Shown here: one piece after another, positions 1-7,607 of the stretch
Layout of the letters: every line of letters begins with the position of its first letter
Numbering within the stretch: the stretch's first letter is position 1
NCBI RefSeq assembly: GCF_008364845.1
Contig: NZ_VTTP01000008.1
Span: 1 to 64,000 of the forward strand
From: Actinotalea subterranea
Lineage (GTDB): Bacteria; Actinomycetota; Actinomycetes; Actinomycetales; Cellulomonadaceae
Reading direction: 5' to 3'
DNA length: 64,000 nt
Program-made: the position numbers and the translations under genes
The notes under the pieces: model-generated
What the model was told of the DNA's origin: nothing
Seen by the model: only the letters and a program-made list of their open reading frames with translations
The model's database searches: none

Positions 1-360
1 TCGGGATACTTCCTCGGTGCTGCCATGACCCTCATCCTCCGTGGGTTGAGAGCCTCTACGGAAGTCGGGGCGGTTCACATCGAAACTCGCGGACTTCACA
101 TGGCAGAATCGCACTTACCGGATGCCCTTCTTCCAGGCACGCATGGACCCTCGAGAAGTCCTATCGTCCCAGGCCAGAAGGGCATTCGCGTCTCACGACC
201 CACCCTCGGCCGCGACCCGCATCGGCGGATCCAGGCTGAAGGGGCGGGGGAACGACTAGTCCGCCTCAAGCGAGGGGCAGGATGCCCGGGTGTGTTCGAG
301 CACCCGGGCATCCTGCATGCAGGGTCAGAGTCCTCGGCAGGTGTCGTTGCCGGGCCCAGG
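1..360. other. Left-end stretch without a recognisable gene
   Basis: No reading frame here has convincing actinobacterial coding character or a recognisable domain. An open frame runs from 25 to 504, but only its last 46 codons look like a real protein (transposase remnant, listed separately). The base composition is less extreme than in the neighbouring genes, which fits decayed mobile DNA. The one clear structure is the perfect inverted repeat at 277-316. Confidence 0.5.
277..316. repeat. Perfect 16-bp inverted repeat, 8-nt loop
   Basis: Left arm GCAGGATGCCCGGGTG (277-292), loop TGTTCGAG, right arm CACCCGGGCATCCTGC (301-316), with every base paired. A stem this strong could terminate transcription in either direction; there is no T-tract. 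It could also be a structural relic of the mobile element whose transposase remnant begins about 45 bp downstream. Confidence 0.7.
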
Positions 361-504
361 GCCGGGCGCACCGTCGACCACGTCGAGCTCGCGACCGCCG
401 AGTGGGTCGACTGGTTCAACCACCAGCGCCTCTACGAGTACTGCGGAGACATCCCACCCGCCGCCCTCGAGGCGCGGGGCCACTCGGCTCACACGCGTGC
501 GTGA
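361..504 (+). pseudogene. IS3-type transposase (OrfB) C-terminal remnant
   Basis: The last 46 codons of an open frame encode the end of an rve/DDE integrase-core transposase of the IS3 group. Visible are the strand TVDHVELATAEWVDWFNHQR and the closing motif EYCGDIPPAALE. This segment normally follows the catalytic Glu of OrfB. The DDE residues, the rest of the core and OrfA are absent, so it cannot be active. The family tail after PPAALE is also replaced by an unrelated ARGHSAHTRA. The remnant overlaps the antisense 3' end of the WYL regulator gene, which suggests an old insertion followed by deletion. Family assignment comes from motif recognition only. Confidence 0.7.
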
Positions 505-1492
505 GTCGACGCGCGAGGTCCTGCGCGGCGTCGCGCAGCTCGGCCGGCCCGACGAGTTCGAGCTCGGCCTCGAACATGCTGAGCCAGGCGACGAGACTGG
601 TCCACGACCACGAGCTCGCGACGACCCTGCAGCGGTCCGGGCCGAGGGGCTCGACGACGGCGCCCGAGCCGGCCCACCGGGCGACGCGCTCGGCGGGTGC
701 GTGGAGCACAGCCTCGCCGGTGCAGGGCAGCGGCATGCTCGCGAAGCGTTCGGCGATGAACGTCGCGACGTCGGGCGCGGGCAGGGGCCGGGGTGTGAAG
801 CGCGGACCGGTCATGGTGCGCGGGTCCATCCGGTCCACCCGGAACGTGCGCCAGTCGGCGCGGTCGAGGTCCCACGCGACGAGGTACCAGCGCCCGCCCC
901 AGGTGACGAGGTGGTGCGGCTCGGCCCGGCGCGGAGGTGCGGGGGAGACCGCGTGCGCGGGGCCGCCGCCCGCTGCGTCGGTGTCCTCCGTGCCCTGGCC
1001 GGGCGACGCGTAGTCGAAGCGCACCACCTCGCGGGCGCGGACGGCGGTGCCGAGCAGGAGGAGGCGGTCGGCGTCGACCGTCGTGCGACGTCCGGGACGC
1101 CCGACGGCGGTGACGTGAAGCGCGTCGACCCTGGAGCGCAGGCGCGTGGGTATGACCTGGCGCACGGTCGCCAGCGCGCGCAGCGCCGCCTCGTCGACCC
1201 CGTCGATGCCGGTCGAGGCGGTCTGGAGTGCGACGGTCACGGCGACGGCCTGCTCGTCGTCGAGCAGCAGGGGTGGCATCTCGGCGCCGGCCTCGAGGCG
1301 GTAGCCGCCGTCGGGCCCCTTGGTCGCGCGCACCGGGTAGCCGAGGCCGCGGAGGCGGTCGACGTCGCGCCGGACTGTCCGTGGGCTCACGCCGAGCCGG
1401 GACGCCAGGGTCTCACCGGGCCAGTCGCGTCGCGCCTGGAGCAGGGACAGCAGCGTGAGGAGTCGTGCGGGGGGCGAGGGCTGCTCGGTCAT
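416..1492 (-). CDS. WYL-domain, DeoR/YafY-like transcriptional regulator
   Basis: A 358-residue protein. An N-terminal winged HTH (about residues 5-60, LASRLGVSPRTVRRDVDRL) is followed by a WYL domain with the WYLVAWD core and a C-terminal WCX-like part. Such proteins are DNA-binding regulators, often ligand-responsive. I chose the ATG at 1492 because MTEQPSPPARLL is the usual family start and GATACT lies six bases upstream. The gene is divergent from the DrrAB-type exporter, its likely target by inference. The homologous region ends near RRLTHA; about 26 further residues are antisense to the transposase remnant, so the original stop was probably lost. Confidence 0.85.
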   Translation of the reverse strand: MTEQPSPPARLLTLLSLLQARRDWPGETLASRLGVSPRTVRRDVDRLRGLGYPVRATKGPDGGYRLEAGAEMPPLLLDDEQAVAVTVALQTASTGIDGVDEAALRALATVRQVIPTRLRSRVDALHVTAVGRPGRRTTVDADRLLLLGTAVRAREVVRFDYASPGQGTEDTDAAGGGPAHAVSPAPPRRAEPHHLVTWGGRWYLVAWDLDRADWRTFRVDRMDPRTMTGPRFTPRPLPAPDVATFIAERFASMPLPCTGEAVLHAPAERVARWAGSGAVVEPLGPDRCRVVASSWSWTSLVAWLSMFEAELELVGPAELRDAAQDLARRLTHACEPSGPAPRGRRVGCLRSTRRGAGG

Positions 1493-1498
1493 GCGTGA

Positions 1499-1519
1499 AG
1501 TATCCGCCCGGGTAGCGGA
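1499..1519 (-). promoter_or_regulatory. Leaderless promoter box and small palindrome for the WYL gene
   Basis: On the minus strand GATACT (1504-1499) ends six bases before the ATG, the spacing of a -10 box with transcription starting at the start codon. Overlapping it is TCCGC-N7-GCGGA (1503-1519), a candidate operator in the 95-bp region shared with the ABC exporter. No convincing -35 box is visible. Confidence 0.4.
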
Positions 1520-1587
1520 CAGGATCCGGCCTCTTCTCCCGGCATCGTCGGTCCTGACAGATCGGGCGCGACCCCAAGGAGCCACAC

Positions 1588-2619
1588 ATGATCCGCACCC
1601 AAGGACTCACGAAGGACTTCGTCGTGAGCCGCACCGAGACCGTGCACGCGGTCCGGGGCATCGACCTCGAGGTCGCCCCGGGCGAGCTCGTCGCGGTCCT
1701 CGGGCCCAACGGCGCAGGCAAGACGACCACGATGCGCATGCTGACGACGCTCATCCGGCCGACGTCGGGCACCGCCGAGGTCGCCGGCCTCGACGTCGCG
1801 CAGGACGCCGCGTCCGTCCGCCGCCGCATCGGCTACGTGGGCCAGGGCAACGGCGCGGGCCACACCCAACGCGTGCGCGACGAGCTCGTCGTCCAGGGCG
1901 TCGTCTACGGGCTGGACCGTCGCTCGGCCGCGCGCCGGGCGGGCGAGCTCCTCGACGCGCTGGACCTCGCCGAGCTCGCGCGGCGCAAGGTCGCGGACCT
2001 CTCCGGCGGGCAACGTCGGCGGCTCGACGTCGCGCTCGGGCTCGTCCACGCGCCCGGGCTGCTCTTCCTCGACGAGCCGTCCACGGGCCTGGACCCGCAC
2101 AACCGCGCGAACCTGTGGGAGCACATCATGCGGCTCCGCGCGGAGCACGACATGACGATCATGCTGACCACGCACTACCTCGACGAGGCCGACTCGATGG
2201 CCGAGCGCGTCGTCGTCGTGGACCACGGGCAGGTGATCGCCGACGACACCGCGGACGGCCTCAAGCGCGACCTCGCGGGCGACCGCCTCGTCGTGGAGGC
2301 CGGCGGGGGCGGTGACAGGTCGGTCGCCGCCGTCGAGCGGCTCGTGCGGATCGTGCACGCCCAGCCCGGTGCGCGGGACGTGTCCGTGGACGGCGTACGG
2401 GTCACGGCCCGAGTCGCCGACAGCGCCGGCGCCGTGCCCGAGGTCGTCCGGGCCGCCGCCGCGCAGGGCGTCGCCGTCGTGCGCGCCCAGGGCTACGCGC
2501 CGACGCTCGACGACGTCTTCCTCGCCCTCACCGGGCGCAGCCTGCGCGAGAGCGCGGCGACCCAGCACACCGGCACCACCGACCGCGAGGCCGGCCTCGC
2601 AGGAGAGGACGCAGCATGA
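1588..2619 (+). CDS. ABC transporter ATP-binding protein, DrrA type
   Basis: A 343-residue ATPase of the daunorubicin-resistance (DrrA) group of ABC-2 exporters. The Walker A motif GPNGAGKT is at residues 39-46, the signature LSGGQRRR starts at 138, and the Walker B aspartate in LLFLDEPSTGLD is at 162. The roughly 100-residue C-terminal extension with APTLDDVFLALTG is typical of DrrA/NatA-type ATPases. The ATG follows AAGGAG at seven bases. It overlaps the permease gene by four bases (ATGA), so the two are co-translated. The likely role is ATP-driven export of a drug or lipid-like compound. The substrate cannot be told from sequence. The divergent WYL gene is the likely regulator. Confidence 0.9.
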   Translation: MIRTQGLTKDFVVSRTETVHAVRGIDLEVAPGELVAVLGPNGAGKTTTMRMLTTLIRPTSGTAEVAGLDVAQDAASVRRRIGYVGQGNGAGHTQRVRDELVVQGVVYGLDRRSAARRAGELLDALDLAELARRKVADLSGGQRRRLDVALGLVHAPGLLFLDEPSTGLDPHNRANLWEHIMRLRAEHDMTIMLTTHYLDEADSMAERVVVVDHGQVIADDTADGLKRDLAGDRLVVEAGGGGDRSVAAVERLVRIVHAQPGARDVSVDGVRVTARVADSAGAVPEVVRAAAAQGVAVVRAQGYAPTLDDVFLALTGRSLRESAATQHTGTTDREAGLAGEDAA

Positions 2620-3500
2620 GCGCCAGCACCAGCACCACCCCGGCGTCGACCCGTCGCGGCTCGACGGGACCCGGCACGCCCGCCCCGGCCGGCGCCGGCA
2701 CGACGACGCGTGCGGGCACCTCGGCCGGCGCGGTGGCCGGCCGCGGCTGGCTCGCGGACACGGTCACCGTGATGGCGCGCGAGCTGCGGCCGGTCGTACG
2801 GGAGCCCTTCTCCGTCGTCTTCGGCCTCGTCCAGCCGATCGTGTTCCTCGCGCTGTTCGGGCCGCTGCTCGCCGGGTCGCTCGGCGGGCAGCTCGGCACG
2901 GGCGTGTGGCAGTGGTTCGTGCCGTCGATCCTCGTGATGATCACGCTGTTCGGCACGTCGACGACCGGCTCGAACCTGCAGATGGAGATGCAGACGGGTG
3001 CGCACGAGCGACTGCTCGTCACCCCGCTGTCGCGGTCCGCGCAGCTCGTCGGCCGGTCGCTCAAGGAGATGGTGCCGATCGTCGTGCAGGCCGTCGTCGT
3101 CATCGCGGTCATGCTGCCGTTCGGGTTCGACCTCCACGGCGTCGGCACGGTCATCGGCCTCGCACTCCTCGCGGTGCTCGGCGTGGGGCTCGGCTCGCTC
3201 AGCTACGCGCTGGCGATCGCGGTGCGCCGTCAGGAGTGGATGTTCTGGGTGGTCCAGCAGACGTTCCTGTTCCCGGCGATGATCCTGTCCGGGATGCTGC
3301 TCCCGCTCGACGAGGGGCCGCGCTGGATGCAGGTCGCCGCGCTCGCCAACCCGCTGCACTACGTGGTCGATGCCGAGCGCGCGCTGTTCGCGGGTGAGGT
3401 CGCGTCGGCGACGGTGCTGTGGGGCTGGGTCGCGGCTGTCGTGACCGCGCTGCTGGGGCTCGCGGTGGGCATCCGGACGATCGTGCGCAGCACGGACTGA
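2616..3500 (+). CDS. ABC-2 type permease, DrrB type
   Basis: A 294-residue membrane subunit partnering the preceding ATPase. After a Thr/Ala/Gly-rich, roughly 45-residue cytoplasmic N-terminus come about six hydrophobic segments, including FSVVFGLVQPIVFLALFGPL and a QTFLFPAMILSGMLLPLDEG loop typical of ABC-2 permeases. The cytoplasmic stretch GAHERLLVTPLSRSAQLVGR matches the conserved DrrB loop. It starts inside the stop codon of the ATPase gene. A strong hairpin 13 bp after the stop (3513-3560) probably ends the operon. Confidence 0.88.
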   Translation: MSASTSTTPASTRRGSTGPGTPAPAGAGTTTRAGTSAGAVAGRGWLADTVTVMARELRPVVREPFSVVFGLVQPIVFLALFGPLLAGSLGGQLGTGVWQWFVPSILVMITLFGTSTTGSNLQMEMQTGAHERLLVTPLSRSAQLVGRSLKEMVPIVVQAVVVIAVMLPFGFDLHGVGTVIGLALLAVLGVGLGSLSYALAIAVRRQEWMFWVVQQTFLFPAMILSGMLLPLDEGPRWMQVAALANPLHYVVDAERALFAGEVASATVLWGWVAAVVTALLGLAVGIRTIVRSTD

Positions 3501-3512
3501 CGCCACGGGTGC

Positions 3513-3560
3513 CGCCGACGGGCGGGCCGGTCCCGGAGGGGGTCGACCCGCCCGTCGGCG
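3513..3560. terminator. Bidirectional terminator hairpin
   Basis: A perfect 14-bp stem: CGCCGACGGGCGGG (3513-3526) pairs with CCCGCCCGTCGGCG (3547-3560) around a 20-nt loop. It sits between the convergent permease and universal stress genes, so it can serve both. No T-tract is present, which is common in high-GC actinomycetes. Confidence 0.65.
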
Positions 3561-3594
3561 TGCAGCGGACGCGGGCGCCGTCAGGCCGAACGGG

Positions 3595-3990
3595 TCAGTG
3601 CGGCGCCTTGACGGCGACGACCGGGCAGGGCGCCTCGAGGATGATCTGCTGGGAGTTGCTGCCGAGCAGGAGCTTGCCGACGGGGCTGCGGTGCCGCAGC
3701 CCGATGACCACGAAGTCGGCGAGGGTCTCGGTGGCGAGGTCGATGATTTCGTCGGCGGCGTCCTTGCCGCGGACGAGCTGGCGCAGGGTGTACGGCACGC
3801 CGCTCGCGTCGAGGGTGGCGCGCACGGCGGCGAGCTCGGTGTCGGTGGCGAACGTCGTCTCGGGCGGGTCGCTCGTGGCCGAGACGTTGACGACGAGGAG
3901 GTCGTGCTCGTGCACCTTGGCCTCGGCGATCGCGTGCCGCAGCGCGGCCTCGCCCTCGGGGGTGGGGGTGTAGCCGACGATGATCGACAA
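3595..3990 (-). CDS. Universal stress protein (UspA family)
   Basis: A 131-residue single Usp domain. The N-terminal strand SIIVGYTPTPEG and the ATP-binding signature GLRHRSPVGKLLLGSNSQ near the C-terminus are both present, so it is probably an ATP-binding Usp. The start is a TTG at 3990: it gives the family's exact N-terminus and is preceded by GAGGAG at seven bases. Upstream in-frame codons reach 4524 but are not family-like. It lies head-to-head with clpB, another stress gene, with about 200 bp between them. Confidence 0.87.
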   Translation of the reverse strand: MSIIVGYTPTPEGEAALRHAIAEAKVHEHDLLVVNVSATSDPPETTFATDTELAAVRATLDASGVPYTLRQLVRGKDAADEIIDLATETLADFVVIGLRHRSPVGKLLLGSNSQQIILEAPCPVVAVKAPH

Positions 3991-4120
3991 GGCCGCGCTC
4001 CTCTCGTCCGTGCTGGGGCCCGGACGAGGTCCCGGACCCTCCGGCGCGATCATCGCAGCACGCGCACGCCGAGGATAGGGGTCAGCGAGCGGCTCGCTGC
4101 ACCCGGGCTCGCCCGCAAGA

Positions 4121-4141
4121 CTTGAGTGGAATAGGCTCAAG
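4121..4141 (+). promoter_or_regulatory. HAIR operator (HspR site) over the clpB promoter
   Basis: CTTGAGT-GGAATAG-GCTCAAG matches the HspR-associated inverted repeat CTTGAGT-N7-ACTCAAG with one mismatch. TAGGCT (4132-4137), a plausible -10 box for clpB, lies inside it, so bound HspR would block RNA polymerase. In actinomycetes HspR represses clpB and the dnaK operon until heat shock. HspR itself is not encoded in this window. Confidence 0.85.
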
Positions 4142-4194
4142 TCTGCAGAGGTTGCTCTGATCGGACGATCGGACCGCCACGGAGGCACACCCAG

Positions 4195-6834
4195 ATGGAC
4201 CAGAAGTTCACGACCAAGTCGCAGGAAGCGCTCGCCGAGGCGATCCAGAGCGCCTCGGGTGCGGGCAACCCGCAGATCGAGCCCGTCCACGTCCTCGAGG
4301 CCCTGCTCGGCCAGTCCGGGGGCGTCGCGAACGGGCTGCTCGACGCCGTCGGCGTCGACCGCGCGGCCCTCGTGCGCCGGGCCGAGACCGCGCGCGCGAC
4401 CCTGCCCGCGGCGTCGGGCGGGACCGTGAGCCAGCCGACGCTCTCGCGGGCCATGAGCGCCGTGCTCACCGCCGCCAAGGCCGAGGCGGACGCGCTCGGC
4501 GACGAGTACGTCTCCGCCGAGCACCTGCTCATGGGCATCGCGGCCGGCTCCTCACCCGCCGCCGAGGCGCTCAAGGCCGTCGGCGCGACTCGTGACGCGC
4601 TGGCCGCCGCGCTGCCCGGCGTCCGGGGCTCGGCACGGGTCACGACACCCGACCCCGAGGGCACGTACAAGGCGCTCGAGCAGTACGGCGTCGACCTCAC
4701 GGCCGCCGCGCGCGAGGGCCGCCTCGACCCGGTCATCGGCCGCGACAGCGAGATCCGTCGCGTCGTCCAGGTGCTCTCGCGACGCACCAAGAACAACCCT
4801 GTGCTCATCGGGGAGCCCGGCGTGGGCAAGACCGCCGTCGTCGAGGGCCTCGCGCAGCGCATCGTCGCGGGCGACGTCCCCGAGTCCCTGCGCGGCAAGC
4901 GCCTCATCGCGCTCGACCTCGCGTCGATGGTCGCCGGCGCCAAGTACCGCGGCGAGTTCGAGGAGCGGCTCAAGGCCGTGCTCGAGGAGATCAAGGGGTC
5001 CGACGGGGAGGTCGTCACGTTCATCGACGAGCTGCACACCGTCGTCGGCGCGGGCGCGGCTGAGGGGTCGATGGACGCCGGCAACATGCTCAAGCCGATG
5101 CTCGCGCGCGGCGAGCTCCGCATGGTCGGCGCGACCACGCTCGACGAGTTCCGTGAGCGCATCGAGAAGGACCCCGCGCTCGAGCGCCGCTTCCAGCAGG
5201 TGTTCGTCGGTGAGCCGAGCGTCGACGACACCGTCGCGATCCTGCGCGGCCTCAAGGAGCGCTACGAGGCGCACCACAAGGTCGGCATCTCCGACGCCGC
5301 GCTCGTCGCCGCCGCGACCCTGTCCGACAGGTACATCAGCGGCCGCCAGCTCCCCGACAAGGCGATCGACCTGGTCGACGAGGCCGCGTCCCGGCTGCGC
5401 ATGGAGCTCGACTCGTCGCCCGTCGAGGTCGACGAGCTCCGCCGCACCGTCGACCGGCTGACGATGGAGGAGTCCTACCTCTCCGACGCCGACGACGACG
5501 CCTCGCGCGACCGGCTCGAGCGGCTGCGCGCCGAGCTCGCGGACCGTCGCGAGGAGCTCGCGGCGCTCACCGCCCGGTGGGAGCGCGAGAAGGCCGGCCA
5601 GAACCGTGTCGGTGACCTGCGCGTGCGGCTCGACGAGCTGAAGATCCAGGCCGAGCGGCTGCAGCGCGAGGGCGACCTCGACGCGGCCTCCCGCCTCCTG
5701 TACGGCGAGATCCCGGCCGTTCAGAAGGAGATCGCCGCCGCCGAGGCGGCCGAGGCGGGACGCGGCGACGCCGCGCAGGTGCCCGGCGAGGCGCCGATGA
5801 TCGCGGAGAAGGTCGGCACCGACGAGATCGCCGAGGCCGTCTCCGCCTGGACCGGCATCCCCACGGGCCGCCTGCTCGAGGGCGAGACGGCCAAGCTGCT
5901 GCGCATGGAGGACGTCCTCGGGCGCCGGCTCATCGGCCAGCGCCGCGCGGTCGCGACCGTCTCGGACGCCGTACGTCGCTCCCGCGCGGGCATCGCCGAC
6001 CCGGACCGGCCGACGGGCTCGTTCCTCTTCCTCGGGCCCACGGGTGTCGGCAAGACCGAGCTCGCCCGCTCGCTCGCCGACTTCCTCTTCGACGACGAGC
6101 GCGCGATGGTCCGCATCGACATGTCGGAGTACGGGGAGAAGCACTCCGTCGCGCGCCTCGTCGGCGCCCCGCCCGGGTACGTCGGCTACGAGGAGGGCGG
6201 GCAGCTCACGGAGGCGGTGCGCCGCCGGCCCTACTCCGTGGTGCTGCTCGACGAGGTCGAGAAGGCGCACCCCGAGGTGTTCGACATCCTGCTCCAGGTG
6301 CTCGACGACGGCCGCCTGACCGACGGGCAGGGGCGCACGGTCGACTTCCGCAACGTCATCCTCGTGCTCACCTCGAACCTCGGCTCGCAGTTCCTCGTGG
6401 ACCCGATGCTCGACGACGTCTCGAAGCGGGAGTCCGTGATGACCGCGGTCCGTGCCGCCTTCAAGCCCGAGTTCCTCAACCGGCTCGACGACGTGGTGGT
6501 GTTCGACGCGCTCACGCTCGAGGAGCTCAGCCGCATCGTCGACCTCCAGATCGAGCGGCTCGGCCGACGCCTCGTGGAGCGGCGCCTGACGCTCGACGTG
6601 AGCCCCGCCGCGAAGGAGTGGCTCGCGATCGAGGGCTTCGACCCCGCCTACGGCGCGCGGCCGCTGCGGCGCCTCGTGCAGCGCGAGATCGGCGACCGGC
6701 TCGCGCGGATGCTGCTCGCCGGCGAGGTCCCCGACGGCTCGACGGTGGTCGTCGACCGCCCCGACGCCACCGCGGACGCCAGCCAGGCGCCGGTCGCCGA
6801 GGAGGGGTCGAGGCTCGTGCTGCGCGTCGCCTGA
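4195..6834 (+). CDS. ATP-dependent chaperone ClpB
   Basis: A 879-residue Hsp100 disaggregase, full length for the family. It has a Clp N-domain (about 1-145), a first AAA+ module with Walker A GEPGVGKT at 206-213, a coiled-coil middle domain (about 400-520), a second AAA+ module with Walker A GPTGVGKT at 614-621, and a C-terminal D2 small domain. The C-terminal tail ([22 protein letters not shown]) is slightly extended. It works with DnaK to rescue aggregated proteins in the cytosol. The ATG follows GGAGG at nine bases, and a HAIR operator lies upstream, so heat-shock control by HspR is expected. Confidence 0.97.
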   Translation: MDQKFTTKSQEALAEAIQSASGAGNPQIEPVHVLEALLGQSGGVANGLLDAVGVDRAALVRRAETARATLPAASGGTVSQPTLSRAMSAVLTAAKAEADALGDEYVSAEHLLMGIAAGSSPAAEALKAVGATRDALAAALPGVRGSARVTTPDPEGTYKALEQYGVDLTAAAREGRLDPVIGRDSEIRRVVQVLSRRTKNNPVLIGEPGVGKTAVVEGLAQRIVAGDVPESLRGKRLIALDLASMVAGAKYRGEFEERLKAVLEEIKGSDGEVVTFIDELHTVVGAGAAEGSMDAGNMLKPMLARGELRMVGATTLDEFRERIEKDPALERRFQQVFVGEPSVDDTVAILRGLKERYEAHHKVGISDAALVAAATLSDRYISGRQLPDKAIDLVDEAASRLRMELDSSPVEVDELRRTVDRLTMEESYLSDADDDASRDRLERLRAELADRREELAALTARWEREKAGQNRVGDLRVRLDELKIQAERLQREGDLDAASRLLYGEIPAVQKEIAAAEAAEAGRGDAAQVPGEAPMIAEKVGTDEIAEAVSAWTGIPTGRLLEGETAKLLRMEDVLGRRLIGQRRAVATVSDAVRRSRAGIADPDRPTGSFLFLGPTGVGKTELARSLADFLFDDERAMVRIDMSEYGEKHSVARLVGAPPGYVGYEEGGQLTEAVRRRPYSVVLLDEVEKAHPEVFDILLQVLDDGRLTDGQGRTVDFRNVILVLTSNLGSQFLVDPMLDDVSKRESVMTAVRAAFKPEFLNRLDDVVVFDALTLEELSRIVDLQIERLGRRLVERRLTLDVSPAAKEWLAIEGFDPAYGARPLRRLVQREIGDRLARMLLAGEVPDGSTVVVDRPDATADASQAPVAEEGSRLVLRVA

Positions 6835-6869
6835 GCACCGGTCGCCCTGCCGCGACGCGCGCGCGGGCG

Positions 6870-6875
6870 TAGCGT
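6870..6875 (+). promoter_or_regulatory. Leaderless -10 box for the HAD gene
   Basis: TAGCGT ends six bases before the ATG at 6882, so transcription probably starts at the start codon. There is no Shine-Dalgarno sequence. A -35 box is not evident. Confidence 0.45.
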
Positions 6876-6881
6876 CGGGCC

Positions 6882-7607
6882 ATGCGTTGGCAGCAGGCGG
6901 AGGCGGTCCTGTTCGACCTCGACGGCGTGCTGACGCCCACGGCCGCGCTCCACCGGCGCGCGTGGGCCCAGGTGCTCGGCGCGTGGTTCACGGCCCACGG
7001 CGTGCGGCCCGGGTACACCGAGGACGACTACTTCGAGCACGTCGACGGGCGTCCGCGCCTCGACGGGATCCGCGCGGTCCTCGCGTCGCGCGGCGTGACC
7101 CTGCCCGACGGCGAGCCGGGCGACCCGCCCGACGCGGCGGGGGCGGCGACCGTGACGTCGCTCGGCAACGCGAAGAACGCGGCCTTCGGCGCGCTCCTGG
7201 CCGAGGGCGTCGCGCCGTACCCCGGTGCGACGGACGTGCTCGACGACCTCGCCCGCCGCGGCGTCCCGACGGCGGTGGTCTCCGCGTCCCGCAACACCAC
7301 CGCGGTGCTGGCAGCGGCGGGCCTCACGGAGCGCTTCGGCGTCGTCGTCGACGGGGTGCGCGCAGCGGCCGAGGGCCTGCCCGGCAAGCCCTCCCCGCGG
7401 ACGTTCCTGCGCGCCGCCGAGCTGCTCGGGGTCCCGCCGGACCGGGCGGCCGTCGTGGAGGACGCGGTGTCCGGTGCGGCCGCAGGACGCGCGGGCGGGT
7501 TCGGCCTCGTCGTCGGCGTGGACCGGGGCGCGGGCGAGGACGCGCTGCGCGAGGCGGGTGCCGACGTCGTCGTGCACGGCCTGACCGAGCTGGTGGCCGC
7601 ACCGTGA
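6882..7607 (+). CDS. HAD-superfamily hydrolase, beta-phosphoglucomutase-like
   Basis: A 241-residue HAD protein. Motif I FDLDGVLTP gives the nucleophile Asp12 and acid/base Asp14. A helical cap domain follows, then VSASRN (motif II), GKPSPRTF (motif III) and VVEDAVSGAAAGRAGG (motif IV). The start LTPTAALHRRAW is typical of the HAD partners of GH65 enzymes. The expected reaction is interconversion of beta-glucose 1-phosphate and glucose 6-phosphate, or a sugar phosphatase activity. The gene overlaps the GH65 gene by GTGA, so it would process the glucose 1-phosphate released there. Pairing and motifs are seen; the substrate is inferred. Confidence 0.88.
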   Translation: MRWQQAEAVLFDLDGVLTPTAALHRRAWAQVLGAWFTAHGVRPGYTEDDYFEHVDGRPRLDGIRAVLASRGVTLPDGEPGDPPDAAGAATVTSLGNAKNAAFGALLAEGVAPYPGATDVLDDLARRGVPTAVVSASRNTTAVLAAAGLTERFGVVVDGVRAAAEGLPGKPSPRTFLRAAELLGVPPDRAAVVEDAVSGAAAGRAGGFGLVVGVDRGAGEDALREAGADVVVHGLTELVAAP

